Part shown: positions 16,293 to 24,256 of the stretch, piece by piece
Numbering within the stretch: position 1 is the first letter of the stretch
How the letters are laid out: each line of letters starts with the position of its first letter
The notes under the pieces: model-generated
What the model saw: the letters and a program-made list of their open reading frames with translations, nothing else
What the model was told of the DNA's origin: nothing
Database searches by the model: none
Made by a program: the position numbers and the translations under genes
Source of the DNA: Methylomagnum ishizawai
Lineage (GTDB): Bacteria; Pseudomonadota; Gammaproteobacteria; Methylococcales; Methylococcaceae
DNA: 64,000 bases
Assembly (NCBI RefSeq): GCF_900155475.1
Contig: NZ_FXAM01000001.1
Location: 3,234,881 to 3,298,880, forward strand
Direction of reading: 5' to 3'

Positions 16293-17020
16293 CACACCCC
16301 CAGCGCCCGCCGGGTTTGTGGTCCGGCGATGCCATCCGCCACCAGCCCGTGCGATGCCTGGAAGACGACCAAGGCCGATTCGGTGGCGGGGCCGAAAACC
16401 CCATCCGCGCCGACCCGCACGCCCCGCGCCGCCAGTGCCTTTTGCAGGGCCAACACGCCGGGACCGGAATCCCCGCGTCGCAACGCCGGGGGCGCATCCA
16501 GCCCGAGCGCCGTCCGTGCCCGCTTGCGCCGCTCCCAGCGGTCCGCCGCGCCGTTCGTGCCGCCGTTGATCCGGCGCGTGATCCGGTCGAACTCGCCCAG
16601 GTCGGACAGTTCGTTCAGCCCCTTGGAGCGCCAGAACCACGCCGCCGACAGCGCCGCGAACTCGGGTTCTTCCAGGCGCTCGGGATTCGCCAACAGGTCG
16701 ATGCCCAGCGCCGACCCGGCGGCGGCGTAATTGGCCCGGCCCGTGATCTGGATCAGGCCGCGCCCCTTGAAGCGCTGGCCGTCGCCCGGTTGGGTGTTGC
16801 CCAAGTCCTTGCGCCCCTCGTAGGCCGCGCCGCTGGCGATCTCCTCCACGTAGGCCAGCGAGCCGGACTCGTGCCCGACCTGGGCCAGGAAATCGGCTTG
16901 CCGGGCGGGCGTGTCGATGCCATAGCGGGCCATGGCCTGGACGAGGGGGCCGAGCCAGCGCCGGGCGGCGTGGCCGGAACAGCCGCACGCGGCGGCGAGT
17001 TGTGGGGCGGTGAGCGTCAT
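16292..17020 (-). CDS. Endolysin: GH19 chitinase-like domain with peptidoglycan-binding domain
   Basis: Residues 1-175 resemble GH19 chitinase-like lysozymes (QADFLAQVGHESGSL with the catalytic Glu, and FKGRGLIQITGRANY). Residues about 180-242 are a C-terminal PG_binding_1 domain (GDSGPGVLALQKALAARG, ADGVFGPATESAL). It would cut the host cell wall at lysis. A GGAGG five bases before the ATG at 17020 decides this start over an ATG twelve bases earlier. No holin or spanin gene was recognised next to it. Confidence 0.88.
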   Translation of the reverse strand: MTLTAPQLAAACGCSGHAARRWLGPLVQAMARYGIDTPARQADFLAQVGHESGSLAYVEEIASGAAYEGRKDLGNTQPGDGQRFKGRGLIQITGRANYAAAGSALGIDLLANPERLEEPEFAALSAAWFWRSKGLNELSDLGEFDRITRRINGGTNGAADRWERRKRARTALGLDAPPALRRGDSGPGVLALQKALAARGVRVGADGVFGPATESALVVFQASHGLVADGIAGPQTRRALGV

Positions 17021-17039
17021 GGTGTCCTCCATCGGGATG

Positions 17040-18221
17040 TCAAGGTTTCGAGGTGGCGTGGCCCTTGCGCCGGGCCATGGGGCGCGGTGCCTCGGCTGGG
17101 CGCCCCATCGCCTCCACCGCCTGGATGCGCTCGCCGATCCAGCGCATGACGGGCACGGCCATGGCGTTCCCCAGCGCCTTGTAGCGCGGGCCGTCGGCAG
17201 CGGGTTTGCCCCGGTAGGGGACGCGGGTGTAGTCGTCGGGGAAGCCCTGTAGGCGCTCGCACTCGCGGGGCGTGAGTCGGCGCACGCCGGTCCCGGCCAG
17301 GAGGTTCCGCTCGCCGCCCCGGCCGCCGCCGTCCGGCGCGAGCAGGGCCGGGTGGAGGTCGCCCATGATTTCCAGGCAACGGCCCGCCTTCCGGCCCCGC
17401 TCCTGGAAGGCCAGCACGTGGGAGGCCGGATCGGTGCCCGTGGTCAGCGCGTCCACCCGGTCCCCGGTATCCCAGGCTCCGCAATTCGGCGAGGTGCGGT
17501 AGGCCACCAACCCGCCGTCCAGGTCGAAGTCGGTGCCGAGTCCGCCGCCCCCCCTGGCACGGGCCGACAGGGTCGGGGCGATCATGCCGGGGGCGGTTCC
17601 GGCCCCGCGGCCGCGGCCAGCGCTTGCCTCAAGGGTTCCGGCAACGCCTTCCCCCGGTTCGCGGCGCGGCGGAGGATGCCCCGACAGGCCGTGGCGCTCA
17701 AAAAGTACCGCCGCGGCACGCCGCCAGTCTCCAAGACGGCCGACAACGAACACACGGCGGCGGCGCTGGGGAACTCCGAAGTATTGAGCGTCAAGAACCC
17801 GGTAGGCGAACCCATACCCGAGTTCCGCCAGCATCCCGAGGAAGGTGCCAAAATCCCGTCCTTGGCCGCTCGACAGGACGCCGGGGACGTTCTCCCACAC
17901 CAGCCAGCGGGGGCGGTATTGGCGAGCAACCGCACCGTAGGCCAGCATGAGTTGACCACGCGGATCGTCCAGGCCCGCTCGGAGGCCGGCGACGGAGAAG
18001 GATTGGCAGGGGGTTCCCCCCACAAGGACATCTGGTCGGGCATCGGGCCACTCCTGGAATCGGGTCATGTCGCCCCGGTTGGGGATGGTTGGATAGTGGT
18101 GGGCCAGCACGGCGCACGGGAAGGGTTCGATCTCGGCATAGGCCAGCGCCTCCCAGCCCAGCGGGAGCCAAGCGGCCGACGCGGCCTCGATGCCGGAACA
18201 CACGGAAAGGAACGTCGCCAT
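17040..18221 (-). CDS. DNA (cytosine-5-)-methyltransferase, orphan phage type
   Basis: The 393-residue enzyme shows the C5 methyltransferase motifs in order: FLSVCSGIEAASAAW (SAM-binding motif I), GGTPCQSFSVAG with catalytic Cys72, WENVPGV at 109-115, QRRRRVFVVG, and the C-terminal LTPRECERLQGFPDDYT and ALGNAMAVPV. The region about 190-290 would be the target recognition domain. No restriction enzyme is beside it, so it probably protects phage DNA from host restriction. The ATG overlaps the NinB stop. Confidence 0.92.
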   Translation of the reverse strand: MATFLSVCSGIEAASAAWLPLGWEALAYAEIEPFPCAVLAHHYPTIPNRGDMTRFQEWPDARPDVLVGGTPCQSFSVAGLRAGLDDPRGQLMLAYGAVARQYRPRWLVWENVPGVLSSGQGRDFGTFLGMLAELGYGFAYRVLDAQYFGVPQRRRRVFVVGRLGDWRRAAAVLFERHGLSGHPPPRREPGEGVAGTLEASAGRGRGAGTAPGMIAPTLSARARGGGGLGTDFDLDGGLVAYRTSPNCGAWDTGDRVDALTTGTDPASHVLAFQERGRKAGRCLEIMGDLHPALLAPDGGGRGGERNLLAGTGVRRLTPRECERLQGFPDDYTRVPYRGKPAADGPRYKALGNAMAVPVMRWIGERIQAVEAMGRPAEAPRPMARRKGHATSKP

Positions 18222-18670
18222 CAGAAGGACACCTCCGTGTAGTCGCCGTCGTAGACATTCGGGGCGTCGAGCATGGGCGGGGGCGGAACCTCCCAGGAAA
18301 AGACCGCGCCCCGCTCGGCGGCGAAGGCGTGCATGAGTTCCATGAGGTCGCCCATTTCCCGCCGGGTCATCCTGCTCGTGTGCTGGCCGACGACGACGAA
18401 GCCGCCGTCGATGCCGGGCACCACCTTCTCGCGCTTGAGGGCGGCGGTGAACACGTCCTTCCAGTTTTCCGCCGTCAGCCATTCGCCATGCCAACACACC
18501 TGCCGGGAGATTTCGGTCAACATGGCCCACATCCGGGCGTTCTGTTCCAGGGTGCGGGCCGGGGGCTTGATTTCCACCGTCCAGCCGTCGGGGGCGGTTT
18601 TGACCGCCTCCAGGGCGCGGGAACGCGCCGGGTGGGGCGCGGCCCGCATGACGAACAAGGCGCGGCCCAT
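18221..18670 (-). CDS. ninB: NinB-type recombination protein (149 aa)
   Basis: The core RTLEQNARMWAMLTEISRQV, LTAENWKDVFTAAL and GFVVVGQHTSRMTRREMGDLME, followed by FAAERGAVFSW, is the NinB signature known from lambda, a single-strand DNA-binding recombination mediator. It follows DnaB by two bases and overlaps the methyltransferase start. The order replication, NinB, then lysis and late genes matches lambdoid phages. Confidence 0.85.
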   Translation of the reverse strand: MGRALFVMRAAPHPARSRALEAVKTAPDGWTVEIKPPARTLEQNARMWAMLTEISRQVCWHGEWLTAENWKDVFTAALKREKVVPGIDGGFVVVGQHTSRMTRREMGDLMELMHAFAAERGAVFSWEVPPPPMLDAPNVYDGDYTEVSF

Positions 18671-18672
18671 GG

Positions 18673-19998
18673 CTACCACCCCCCGTAGACGACGTTGGAA
18701 GCCGTGGCGGGCGCGTCCGTGCCCGACCACCGCATGGTGTCCTGGTCGAACCGGGCGGACACGGTGGCGAGCGGCCCGTGGCGGTTCTTCTCGATGATGA
18801 TCTCGGCCTCGTGGGGCGGGGCCGACTGCTCGTAGACGCCGCGCCGGAAGAGGAACAGGATTTGATCCGCCTCCGACTCGATCTCCCCGCAATCCCGCAA
18901 GTCGGCCATGGCGGGGCGCTTGCCGGGCCGGTCCTCGCACTTGCGGTTGACGGCGGCGAGGCACACCACCGGGATGTTCAGGTCGCGGGCGAGGTTCTTG
19001 AGGGCTTTCGTGTTGTCGCCGATGGCGTAGTTGATCGAATCGAACTCCCGGTCGTTGCGGAGCCGTTGCAGGTAGTCCACGAACAGGACCGACAGTCCGC
19101 CGCCCAGCATCCAGGCGCGGGCCTGGAGGGCGATGTCGGCCCCGGTGCATTGGGGCCGGTCGAACACCAGCAGCGGCAGCCCGGCGATTTGCCCGGTGGC
19201 CCCGGCGATGCGCCCGAAATCGGCCTGTCCCAGGTCGCCCCGGCGCAGGCGGTCGCCGGAGATGCCGGTCGCGTGGGACACCATGCGCAGGCCCAGTTCC
19301 TCGGCGCTCATCTCGGCGCTGACGATCCCGGCCCGGTGCCCGGCCTGGGCGAGGTGGATCGCCACCCCGAGCATGAACGCGGTCTTCCCCATGCCGGGCC
19401 TGCCGCCCACGATGGTCAGGTCGCCGGGGTGCAGCCCGCCGGTGCCCTGGTCGAGGTTGGATATCCCCGTGGGCAGGCCGCGGGGCTTGCCCGACCGGCG
19501 GCACTGGTCGATCTCCTCGACCCGGTCCACCACGCCGGCCATGATCTGCCCGGCGGTGTGGTTCCATTTCCGCACCGGGGCGTCCAGGTCGGCCAGCCGC
19601 AGCATGAGCCGCCCGCGGACCTTGTCGGGGGACTGGGTGGCGTCGCCCAGGGCTTCGTGGGCGGTCTCCAGCAGTTCCAGGGTCTTCGTCCGGCGCGATT
19701 CCTCCTTGAGCGCCGCCGCCCAGACGGGCAGCAGGGACTCGACGCCGACGCAGTCCTTGTACAAGCCCGCCACGGTCGCCAAGTTCAGCGCCAGTTCGCC
19801 GTGGAGCTTCCCCGAGGCCTCGACCACCGCGAAGATGTCGGAGCGCCCGGCGTGCGCCAGCACCTCCCCCAGGGCGTGGAACACGTTGCGGGCGATCCAA
19901 TCCGAGAAGTCGGACAGTTCCAGGCCGGTTTCCAGGCGGGCCTTGGGGTATTGCAGGAACAGGCCGGCGATCTGCTGTTCGAGGTGTGTCCGGTCCAT
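18673..19998 (-). CDS. Replicative DNA helicase DnaB-like
   Basis: The 441-residue protein has a DnaB N-terminal helical domain (1-110), a linker, and a RecA-like helicase core. The core has GLPTGISNLDQGTGGLHPGDL, Walker A GGRPGMGKT at 198-206, EMSAEELGLRM, LSVLFVDYLQRL (Walker B) and DLRDCGEIESEAD. It would unwind DNA at the phage origin, loaded by the initiator encoded upstream, which is now interrupted. Confidence 0.92.
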   Translation of the reverse strand: MDRTHLEQQIAGLFLQYPKARLETGLELSDFSDWIARNVFHALGEVLAHAGRSDIFAVVEASGKLHGELALNLATVAGLYKDCVGVESLLPVWAAALKEESRRTKTLELLETAHEALGDATQSPDKVRGRLMLRLADLDAPVRKWNHTAGQIMAGVVDRVEEIDQCRRSGKPRGLPTGISNLDQGTGGLHPGDLTIVGGRPGMGKTAFMLGVAIHLAQAGHRAGIVSAEMSAEELGLRMVSHATGISGDRLRRGDLGQADFGRIAGATGQIAGLPLLVFDRPQCTGADIALQARAWMLGGGLSVLFVDYLQRLRNDREFDSINYAIGDNTKALKNLARDLNIPVVCLAAVNRKCEDRPGKRPAMADLRDCGEIESEADQILFLFRRGVYEQSAPPHEAEIIIEKNRHGPLATVSARFDQDTMRWSGTDAPATASNVVYGGW

Positions 19999-20001
19999 GG
20001 C

Positions 20002-20337
20002 TCACCACCGGTTCCGCGAGGAGGCCCGGAATTCTTCCTTGGGCGGTTGTGGCTGGCCCTTGTCGGCCTTCATCGGGAACAGGCCGGTCCAGCCGTTGCC
20101 GATGGACTGGTCGATGACCTTCACCGGGTCGTGGCCCTGCTGGCGCAGTTCGTCGAGTTTCTGGATGGCCTTGCTTTCGGCCAGGGGCGTGAGGGGGCTG
20201 CGGATTTCCTTCCGGTGCTGGCGGAATTCGGCCCATGCGGCTTGGGGTAGCCAGGCAGGGAGTTCGATGGGTTGATCGGGGGGGTTCCGTTTCTTGCCCG
20301 AAGGGGGTGGGGGGATATCTCTCTGCGTAGTCTCTGT
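20002..20337 (-). pseudogene. C-terminal part of the phage replication initiator, cut by the IS element
   Basis: The fragment has LPAWLPQAAWAEFRQHRKEI and KVIDQSIGNGWTGLFPMKAD, the typical C-terminus of phage O-like initiators that contact DnaB. It starts at the direct repeat GTAGTCTCTGT (20327-20337) beside the left IS end. Joined to the N-terminal part at 22085-22488 with one repeat copy removed, the frame stays open for 729 bases (242 aa). An ATG inside the IS could give a short chimeric product. Confidence 0.85.
20327..20337. repeat. Direct repeat flanking the IS, left copy
   Basis: GTAGTCTCTGT matches 22085-22095 exactly. It is read as the target duplication because removing one copy and the element restores a continuous gene. 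Confidence 0.8.
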
Positions 20338-22081
20338 AGCCGTCATTCCGCACCCATGATTCCGCACCCATGCCCTACACTTTGGCCTTTTCTGAGTGAG
20401 GGAGCATGACTTCGACGGTTTCGATCCCGGCGGCGGGTGAAGGAGGTGCCGCCGACTATGCCGTCCAGGACCTCGATCACCTGGGCTTGGTGGCGGGGAT
20501 GGTCGATGAACTGGGGTTGGTGGAACTGATCGACCGCCTGGTTCCGCAGGACCATGGACAGCGCAAGCTGTCGGTGGGCGTGTTGGTGAAGGCGATGATC
20601 CTGAACGGCCTGGGGTTCGTGCAGAGGACGCTGTACCTGATGCCCCGGTTTTTCCAGGACAAGCCGGTGGAACGGCTGCTGGGGCCGGGCGTCCTCGCGG
20701 AGCACCTGAACGACGACGCGTTGGGCCGCGCCCTGGACGCCATCCACCGGTACGGCCCCACGGAACTGTTCGCCGCGCTGGCGGCGCAGGCGGTGAAGCG
20801 GCTGGGCTTGGCGTGCCGGACGGGGCACCTGGACGCGACCAGCCTGCACACCGACGGCCAGCCCAAGGGTGGGGAGGAGCCGGAAGTCGTCCGCGTCACC
20901 CAGGGGTACAGCCGCGACCACCGGCCGGATTTGAACCAGGTGGTGGCGCAGTTCATCTGCGAGAACGAAGCCGGGATTCCCTTGCTCATGAAGGCGCTCG
21001 GCGGGAACAGCAGCGACCAGGCCGACTTCCGCCAGACGGTGTCGGCCCATGTTGGGCAATTGCGGACCGACGTGGGGCTGGAATATCTGGTGGCCGACAG
21101 CGCGCTCTACACCGGGGAAACCCTGCGGGAATTGGACGGCTTCGGCTGGATCAGCCGGGTGCCGGAGACCGTCGGCCTGGCGCGCGAGTTGACCCTGGCG
21201 GTGGCGGGCGACCTGGCGCGGAGCCCGGAGGAACTGGCCTTCCGGAGCCTGTGCGTTACGCATGGCGGCATCCGGCAGCGTTGGCTGGTCGTGCATACCC
21301 AGGCCGCCCGCCACCGCGCGGGGAAGGCCTTGGGCAAACGGCACCTGGCCCAGGGCGAGGCCGAGTGGAAAGCCTTCGACCGGCTCCAAAGGACCCCCTT
21401 CGCCTGCGCGGCGGACGCCGAAGCCGCTTTGTGCGCCTTCCGCAAGCAGCACAAGCTCACCTCGGTCCACGACGCCCAGGTCCTCGCCCGTCCCCGCTAC
21501 GCCAAGCAGGGGCGTCCCGCCCAGGGCCAGCCACCGGACGCCCACCAATACTTCGTCCAAGGGGGCCTGGCTTCCCGGATCGATCTCCACCGCCAGGCGC
21601 TGGACCGCAAAAGCTGCTTCATCGTCGCCACCAACGAACTGGACGGCCAGGCGCTCCCCGACGGCCGGGTCATCGACCTCTACAAAAAGGGCCAACAGAA
21701 GGTCGAGCGTGGATTCCGTTTTTTGAAGGACCCACTCTTTCTTGCCTCCACGCTGTTCCTGAAATCGCCCCGCCGCCTGATGGCTTTGCTCATGGTGATG
21801 ACCCTGTGCTTGCTGATCTACGCCGCCATCGAATGGCGGATCCGCCAGACCCTGCAAATCAGCCAGCGATCCTTCCCCGACCAGAAGGGCCAGGCCACTC
21901 AGTGCCCCACCGCACGCTGGGTCTTCCAGTACTTTTCCGGCATCCGCCTGCTCAAAGTCATGGACTCCCAAACCCTCGTTCTTGGCCTCAACCTCCACCA
22001 CAGGACAATCCTCGACCTGCTCGGCAACCGCTACGCCGAGCTATATGCCAATTCAGCGTGAAGGGGTGCGGAAAGACGGCT
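20338..22081. mobile_element. IS1634-family (IS4 superfamily) insertion sequence
   Basis: The element has 18-bp terminal inverted repeats, AGCCGTCATTCCGCACCC at 20338-20355 and its complement with one mismatch at 22064-22081, around a full-length transposase gene. The flanks carry an 11-bp direct repeat, GTAGTCTCTGT, at 20327-20337 and 22085-22095. Three extra bases (GTA) lie between the right end and its copy. The 14-bp motif holding the left tip is present twice in tandem (20345-20372). It is inserted in the replication initiator gene. Confidence 0.88.
20406..22061 (+). CDS. IS1634-family transposase
   Basis: The 551-residue DDE transposase begins with the family pattern VQDLDHLGLVAGMVDELGLV, then GVLVKAMILNGLGFVQRTLYL. 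It continues with a first catalytic Asp region (TGHLDATSLHTDG), TQGYSRDHRPDLNQVV, YLVADSALYTGE with the second Asp, RVPETV, and a C-terminal Y-(2)-R-(3)-E-(6)-K region (IDLYKKGQQKVERGFRFLKDP) with the Glu. No frameshift or stop interrupts it, so it is likely active. Confidence 0.92.
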   Translation: MTSTVSIPAAGEGGAADYAVQDLDHLGLVAGMVDELGLVELIDRLVPQDHGQRKLSVGVLVKAMILNGLGFVQRTLYLMPRFFQDKPVERLLGPGVLAEHLNDDALGRALDAIHRYGPTELFAALAAQAVKRLGLACRTGHLDATSLHTDGQPKGGEEPEVVRVTQGYSRDHRPDLNQVVAQFICENEAGIPLLMKALGGNSSDQADFRQTVSAHVGQLRTDVGLEYLVADSALYTGETLRELDGFGWISRVPETVGLARELTLAVAGDLARSPEELAFRSLCVTHGGIRQRWLVVHTQAARHRAGKALGKRHLAQGEAEWKAFDRLQRTPFACAADAEAALCAFRKQHKLTSVHDAQVLARPRYAKQGRPAQGQPPDAHQYFVQGGLASRIDLHRQALDRKSCFIVATNELDGQALPDGRVIDLYKKGQQKVERGFRFLKDPLFLASTLFLKSPRRLMALLMVMTLCLLIYAAIEWRIRQTLQISQRSFPDQKGQATQCPTARWVFQYFSGIRLLKVMDSQTLVLGLNLHHRTILDLLGNRYAELYANSA

Positions 22082-22084
22082 GTA

Positions 22085-22095
22085 GTAGTCTCTGT
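22085..22095. repeat. Direct repeat flanking the IS, right copy
   Basis: This is the second copy of GTAGTCTCTGT, separated from the right inverted repeat by GTA. The offset may mean that the IS tip extends three bases further or that the insertion was imprecise. Confidence 0.75.
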
Positions 22096-22488
22096 TTCCT
22101 TTAAATGTTGGCGACTTTTCTGCCTACCTGTTGGCAGGTTTCCCGCCTCAGTGTTGGCAGGTTTCCCGCCAACTTGTTGGCACAGCAACGCTTCCAGCCG
22201 GGCCACGTTTGCCCGGTAGTACATCCGGGCCGGAAGCCCCCGGAGTTCCTCTTGCAGCAAGTCCAGGCTTTTGAGCTTCGCCCTGGCCGTCTCTTGCTCG
22301 GTGCGGGACAGGCCGGTTTCCTCGGTCCATTCCTCGCGGCTCTTGAAAAACCATTCATCGGTTTCCTGGGTACGCTTCTGCCAGTACAGCGCCTGGGAAA
22401 GCATGAGGCTGGCGGTAATCGAGCCGGTTATGGTGACGAAGCACCGATGGAAGGCTATTGGCCGGTCCAGGTATTCGAGGATACTCAT
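22085..22488 (-). pseudogene. N-terminal part of the phage replication initiator, cut by the IS element
   Basis: The ATG at 22488 overlaps the previous stop (ATGA). The product begins MSILEYLDRPIAFHRCFVTI followed by TASLMLSQALYWQKRT and EETGLSRTEQETARAKLKSL, a winged-helix replication initiator N-terminus of the O/DnaD-like phage type. The reading then runs through HLKETETT into the IS and would end in a foreign tail of about 25 residues. With the 20002-20337 part it formed one 242-residue gene. Confidence 0.85.
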
Positions 22489-22733
22489 GGCCGCCCCCCG
22501 TCCATGGTTATCCCGACCACGGTCAAATCCCCCAATACCCGGATCGTCACCGGCCCGGCCAGGACGATTTCGCGGGCGGATGGCAGCAGCACCGCGCCCC
22601 ATTTCCGGCAATCCGGGCAGACCCCATCGACGATGGCGGATTCCGGGTAATGGCTTTCGCACCAGTGGCACCGGGCTATGCCGGGCGGCGGGGTCGATTC
22701 CCCGCCCTTGATTTCCGTCGTTTTCGCCTTCAT
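22485..22733 (-). CDS. Small zinc-ribbon-like early protein (82 aa)
   Basis: The product MKAKTTEIKGGESTPPPGIA has two CxxC pairs (CHWCESHYP and CPDCRKWG), which should bind one zinc. The C-terminal part (LAGPVTIRVLGDLTVVGIT) looks like a small beta domain. It is coupled to the replication initiator by ATGA overlap. No known family is certain. It may help the initiator bind DNA or regulate the early operon. Confidence 0.65.
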   Translation of the reverse strand: MKAKTTEIKGGESTPPPGIARCHWCESHYPESAIVDGVCPDCRKWGAVLLPSAREIVLAGPVTIRVLGDLTVVGITMDGGRP

Positions 22734-22774
22734 ACTATTATCACCTTGAGTTTTAGCCCCGGCTGGATACCCTC

Positions 22775-22978
22775 CTACCGGGGCTTTTTTTTCGCCCCCG
22801 TCGGCAACGGGGGATCGGCGCAAGCCCTTGGTGTCGCCACATCCGCCGGGGTTTCCATCGGCCCGGATTCCTCCAGGCATCGCCGCCTCAATTCCCCGGC
22901 CTTCTCGTTCGGCGGAAGGTTTTTAATCCCTAAAAACTCTTGTTCATCTTCCGTGAGCGAGAAAACGAATTCAGGCAT
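22775..22978 (-). CDS. Small early phage protein (67 aa)
   Basis: The protein starts MPEFVFSLTEDEQEFLGIKN and ends in a Lys-rich tail (TGAKKKPR). It lies between the ribbon-helix-helix gene and the zinc-ribbon gene in the early leftward operon. A hairpin with a T/A run (22763-22793 region, GGTAGGAGGG/CCCTCCTACC-like) sits just after its stop. No family is recognised. Confidence 0.5.
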   Translation of the reverse strand: MPEFVFSLTEDEQEFLGIKNLPPNEKAGELRRRCLEESGPMETPADVATPRACADPPLPTGAKKKPR

Positions 22979-22992
22979 TGATAAACCCTTCG

Positions 22993-23175
22993 TTAAGCCG
23001 CTTCTTTCTGCGACGATGCGTCGGCGAGCAATCCGATCTTCTGGTACAGGTACAGCGCCAGCGGCAGTTTCGCCGCCTTCGCCTTCGCTTCCAGTTCCGC
23101 GTATTCCGATGCGGTGAAATTCACGCGGACCGAATAGTCACGGAGTTCGGATTTCGCTTTGTGTGGCCTCGCCAT
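22993..23175 (-). CDS. Ribbon-helix-helix DNA-binding protein (60 aa)
   Basis: The sequence LRDYSVRVNFTASEYAELEA, followed by KAAKLPLALYLYQKIGL, has the beta-strand and two-helix layout of MobC/Arc-type ribbon-helix-helix proteins (R-V-N-F-T-A-S-E-Y). It is the second gene after cro in the early operon, so a regulatory role like lambda CII or another early control protein is plausible. This is inferred from fold pattern and position. Confidence 0.6.
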   Translation of the reverse strand: MARPHKAKSELRDYSVRVNFTASEYAELEAKAKAAKLPLALYLYQKIGLLADASSQKEAA

Positions 23176-23256
23176 GGAGTTCCTGTATGGCCTGGGGTTG
23201 AAGAAACCGCCGGGCCGAGACCCGGCGCGGGTTGTTTCCCGGAGGGGAAACGGTGT

Positions 23257-23619
23257 TCATGCGGCCCGCTCGACGACTTCACCGCTTCCTGCGGTCGGGG
23301 CGGTCCTTCGGGTCGTGCTGCCGCCTGCCTCCCCGGTTTTTGGGCTGGCGGCGTTCCGGGGGGTTGTTCGTCGGTCCTCGGGCGGTGGATCGAATTCAGA
23401 CGGCGGGGGCCACAGATCAGGACGCAGCTCGTGGCGAGTGACCGCGCCATCGGTGGCTATCTCGATCTGAATGGCTCGCTCGGCGGGTAGGCACTTTGTG
23501 AGGTACAGCCACCTATGAATGTGCTGCTGCTTGACCTTTCCACCAATACGCCGAGCTAGTTCCTTTTGGGAGCCAACAACGGCGATTGCCTTTTCGATGA
23601 TTGTGTTTTTGGTGTTCAT
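23257..23619 (-). CDS. Cro/YdaS-like regulator
   Basis: The first 70 residues match YdaS/Cro-type DNA-binding proteins: AIAVVGSQKELARRIGGKVK, QQHIHRWLY, LPAERAIQIEIATDG and VTRHELRPDLWPP. The last 45 residues are Pro/Thr/Arg-rich and look disordered. It is divergent from the CI-like gene, and the operator-bearing region between them (23620-23704) should be its own promoter. It would turn the leftward early operon on or off during lytic growth. Confidence 0.85.
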   Translation of the reverse strand: MNTKNTIIEKAIAVVGSQKELARRIGGKVKQQHIHRWLYLTKCLPAERAIQIEIATDGAVTRHELRPDLWPPPSEFDPPPEDRRTTPRNAASPKTGEAGGSTTRRTAPTAGSGEVVERAA

Positions 23620-23626
23620 GGGCGTC

Positions 23627-23656
23627 AGCGTACAATAAAAATTGTACGACGGTCAA
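23627..23656 (-). promoter_or_regulatory. Leftward early promoter (PR-like) with operator in the spacer
   Basis: On the minus strand TTGACC (23656-23651) is followed after 18 bases by TACGCT (23632-23627). The operator ACAATAAAAATTGT (23632-23645) fills the spacer. The arrangement copies the rightward promoter at 26048-26077 (TTGACG, 18 bases, TACAGT, operator in the spacer). Confidence 0.5.
23632..23645. promoter_or_regulatory. Repressor operator ACAA-N6-TTGT, copy 1
   Basis: ACAATAAAAATTGT, extended to GTACAAT/ATTGTAC, is a perfect palindrome between the cro-like and cI-like genes. The same ACAA-N6-TTGT pattern recurs at 23680, 26035 and 26059. Confidence 0.7.
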
Positions 23657-23679
23657 CCATGGAAGTTGTTTGAACAAAA

Positions 23680-23693
23680 ACAATCGCGGTTGT
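23680..23693. promoter_or_regulatory. Repressor operator ACAA-N6-TTGT, copy 2
   Basis: ACAATCGCGGTTGT lies 12 bases before the cI-like start codon, where it could give autoregulation. A less regular CAAC/GTTG pair (23655-23669) between the two copies may be a weak third site. Confidence 0.65.
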
Positions 23694-23704
23694 AGCCTTC
23701 GCGT

Positions 23705-24076
23705 ATGAACCTTTCAGAACGAATCAAGATGGCCCGCGAATACGTAGGGCTAGATCAGAAGGGGCTTGCCGAGAAGGTGGGCATTTCCCAGCAAATGGTT
23801 TCGCGCTTAGAAACTGGCAAGGCGGACGGTTCGTCACACTTGATCAGGATTGCCCAGGTTTGCAGGGTCAACCCATTTTGGCTATATGACGAAAGCTACG
23901 AGATGGTGGATGAAAAATCTCTAACGGAAGAAGAGCAAAGACATTTACAACTATTTCGGGAAGCAAGTCCAAAGACGAGGCGGGCTGTTGAAAATGTTTA
24001 TGAAATCGAAAAGCAAGATATAAGTCCGGGCCAAACTCGGACCAACAATAACGGCCCACAGGAACGGGCAGCCTAA
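23705..24076 (+). CDS. CI-like XRE-family repressor lacking a peptidase domain (123 aa)
   Basis: Residues 1-70 are an XRE helix-turn-helix: MNLSERIKMAREYVGLDQKG, LAEKVGISQQMVSRLETGK, HLIRIAQVCRVNPFWLY. The rest is a short helical tail (LTEEEQRHLQLFREASPKTRRAVENVYE). There is no S24 LexA-type domain, so RecA-driven self-cleavage is not expected. Induction may depend on the BRO or Rha antirepressors. It is divergent from cro and followed by the integron cassette array. Confidence 0.87.
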   Translation: MNLSERIKMAREYVGLDQKGLAEKVGISQQMVSRLETGKADGSSHLIRIAQVCRVNPFWLYDESYEMVDEKSLTEEEQRHLQLFREASPKTRRAVENVYEIEKQDISPGQTRTNNNGPQERAA

Positions 24077-24255
24077 ATCCTGCCAAATTCGTCACTGTTT
24101 TTTCTGTGAAGTATTTACGTTGACAAATCGATAAAACCGCTTCACATGAGCAAAAGAACAGCCTGGTAGGATGGGCCGGTATTCCCGGCCCACCTTGATG
24201 TTCCGGGGGCGGTGGTGTGCTAATTGGATTAGACGACAAAAGGTGTCTAATCCCC
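24077..24255. other. Non-coding stretch between the repressor gene and first cassette
   Basis: No convincing gene is seen. A perfect 9-bp stem, GGATTAGAC (24226-24234) with GTCTAATCC (24245-24253), lies just left of the first cassette junction. GGGCCGG/CCGGCCC (24174-24191) forms another hairpin and may end cI transcription, although it lacks a T-run. No R''-type GCCTAAC is found here, so the left recombination site is degenerate or is not an attC. Confidence 0.5.
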
Positions 24256-24256
24256 G

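Noticed and set aside
17040-18221. Restriction-modification system
   Set aside because: Only the methyltransferase is present; no restriction enzyme gene is adjacent.
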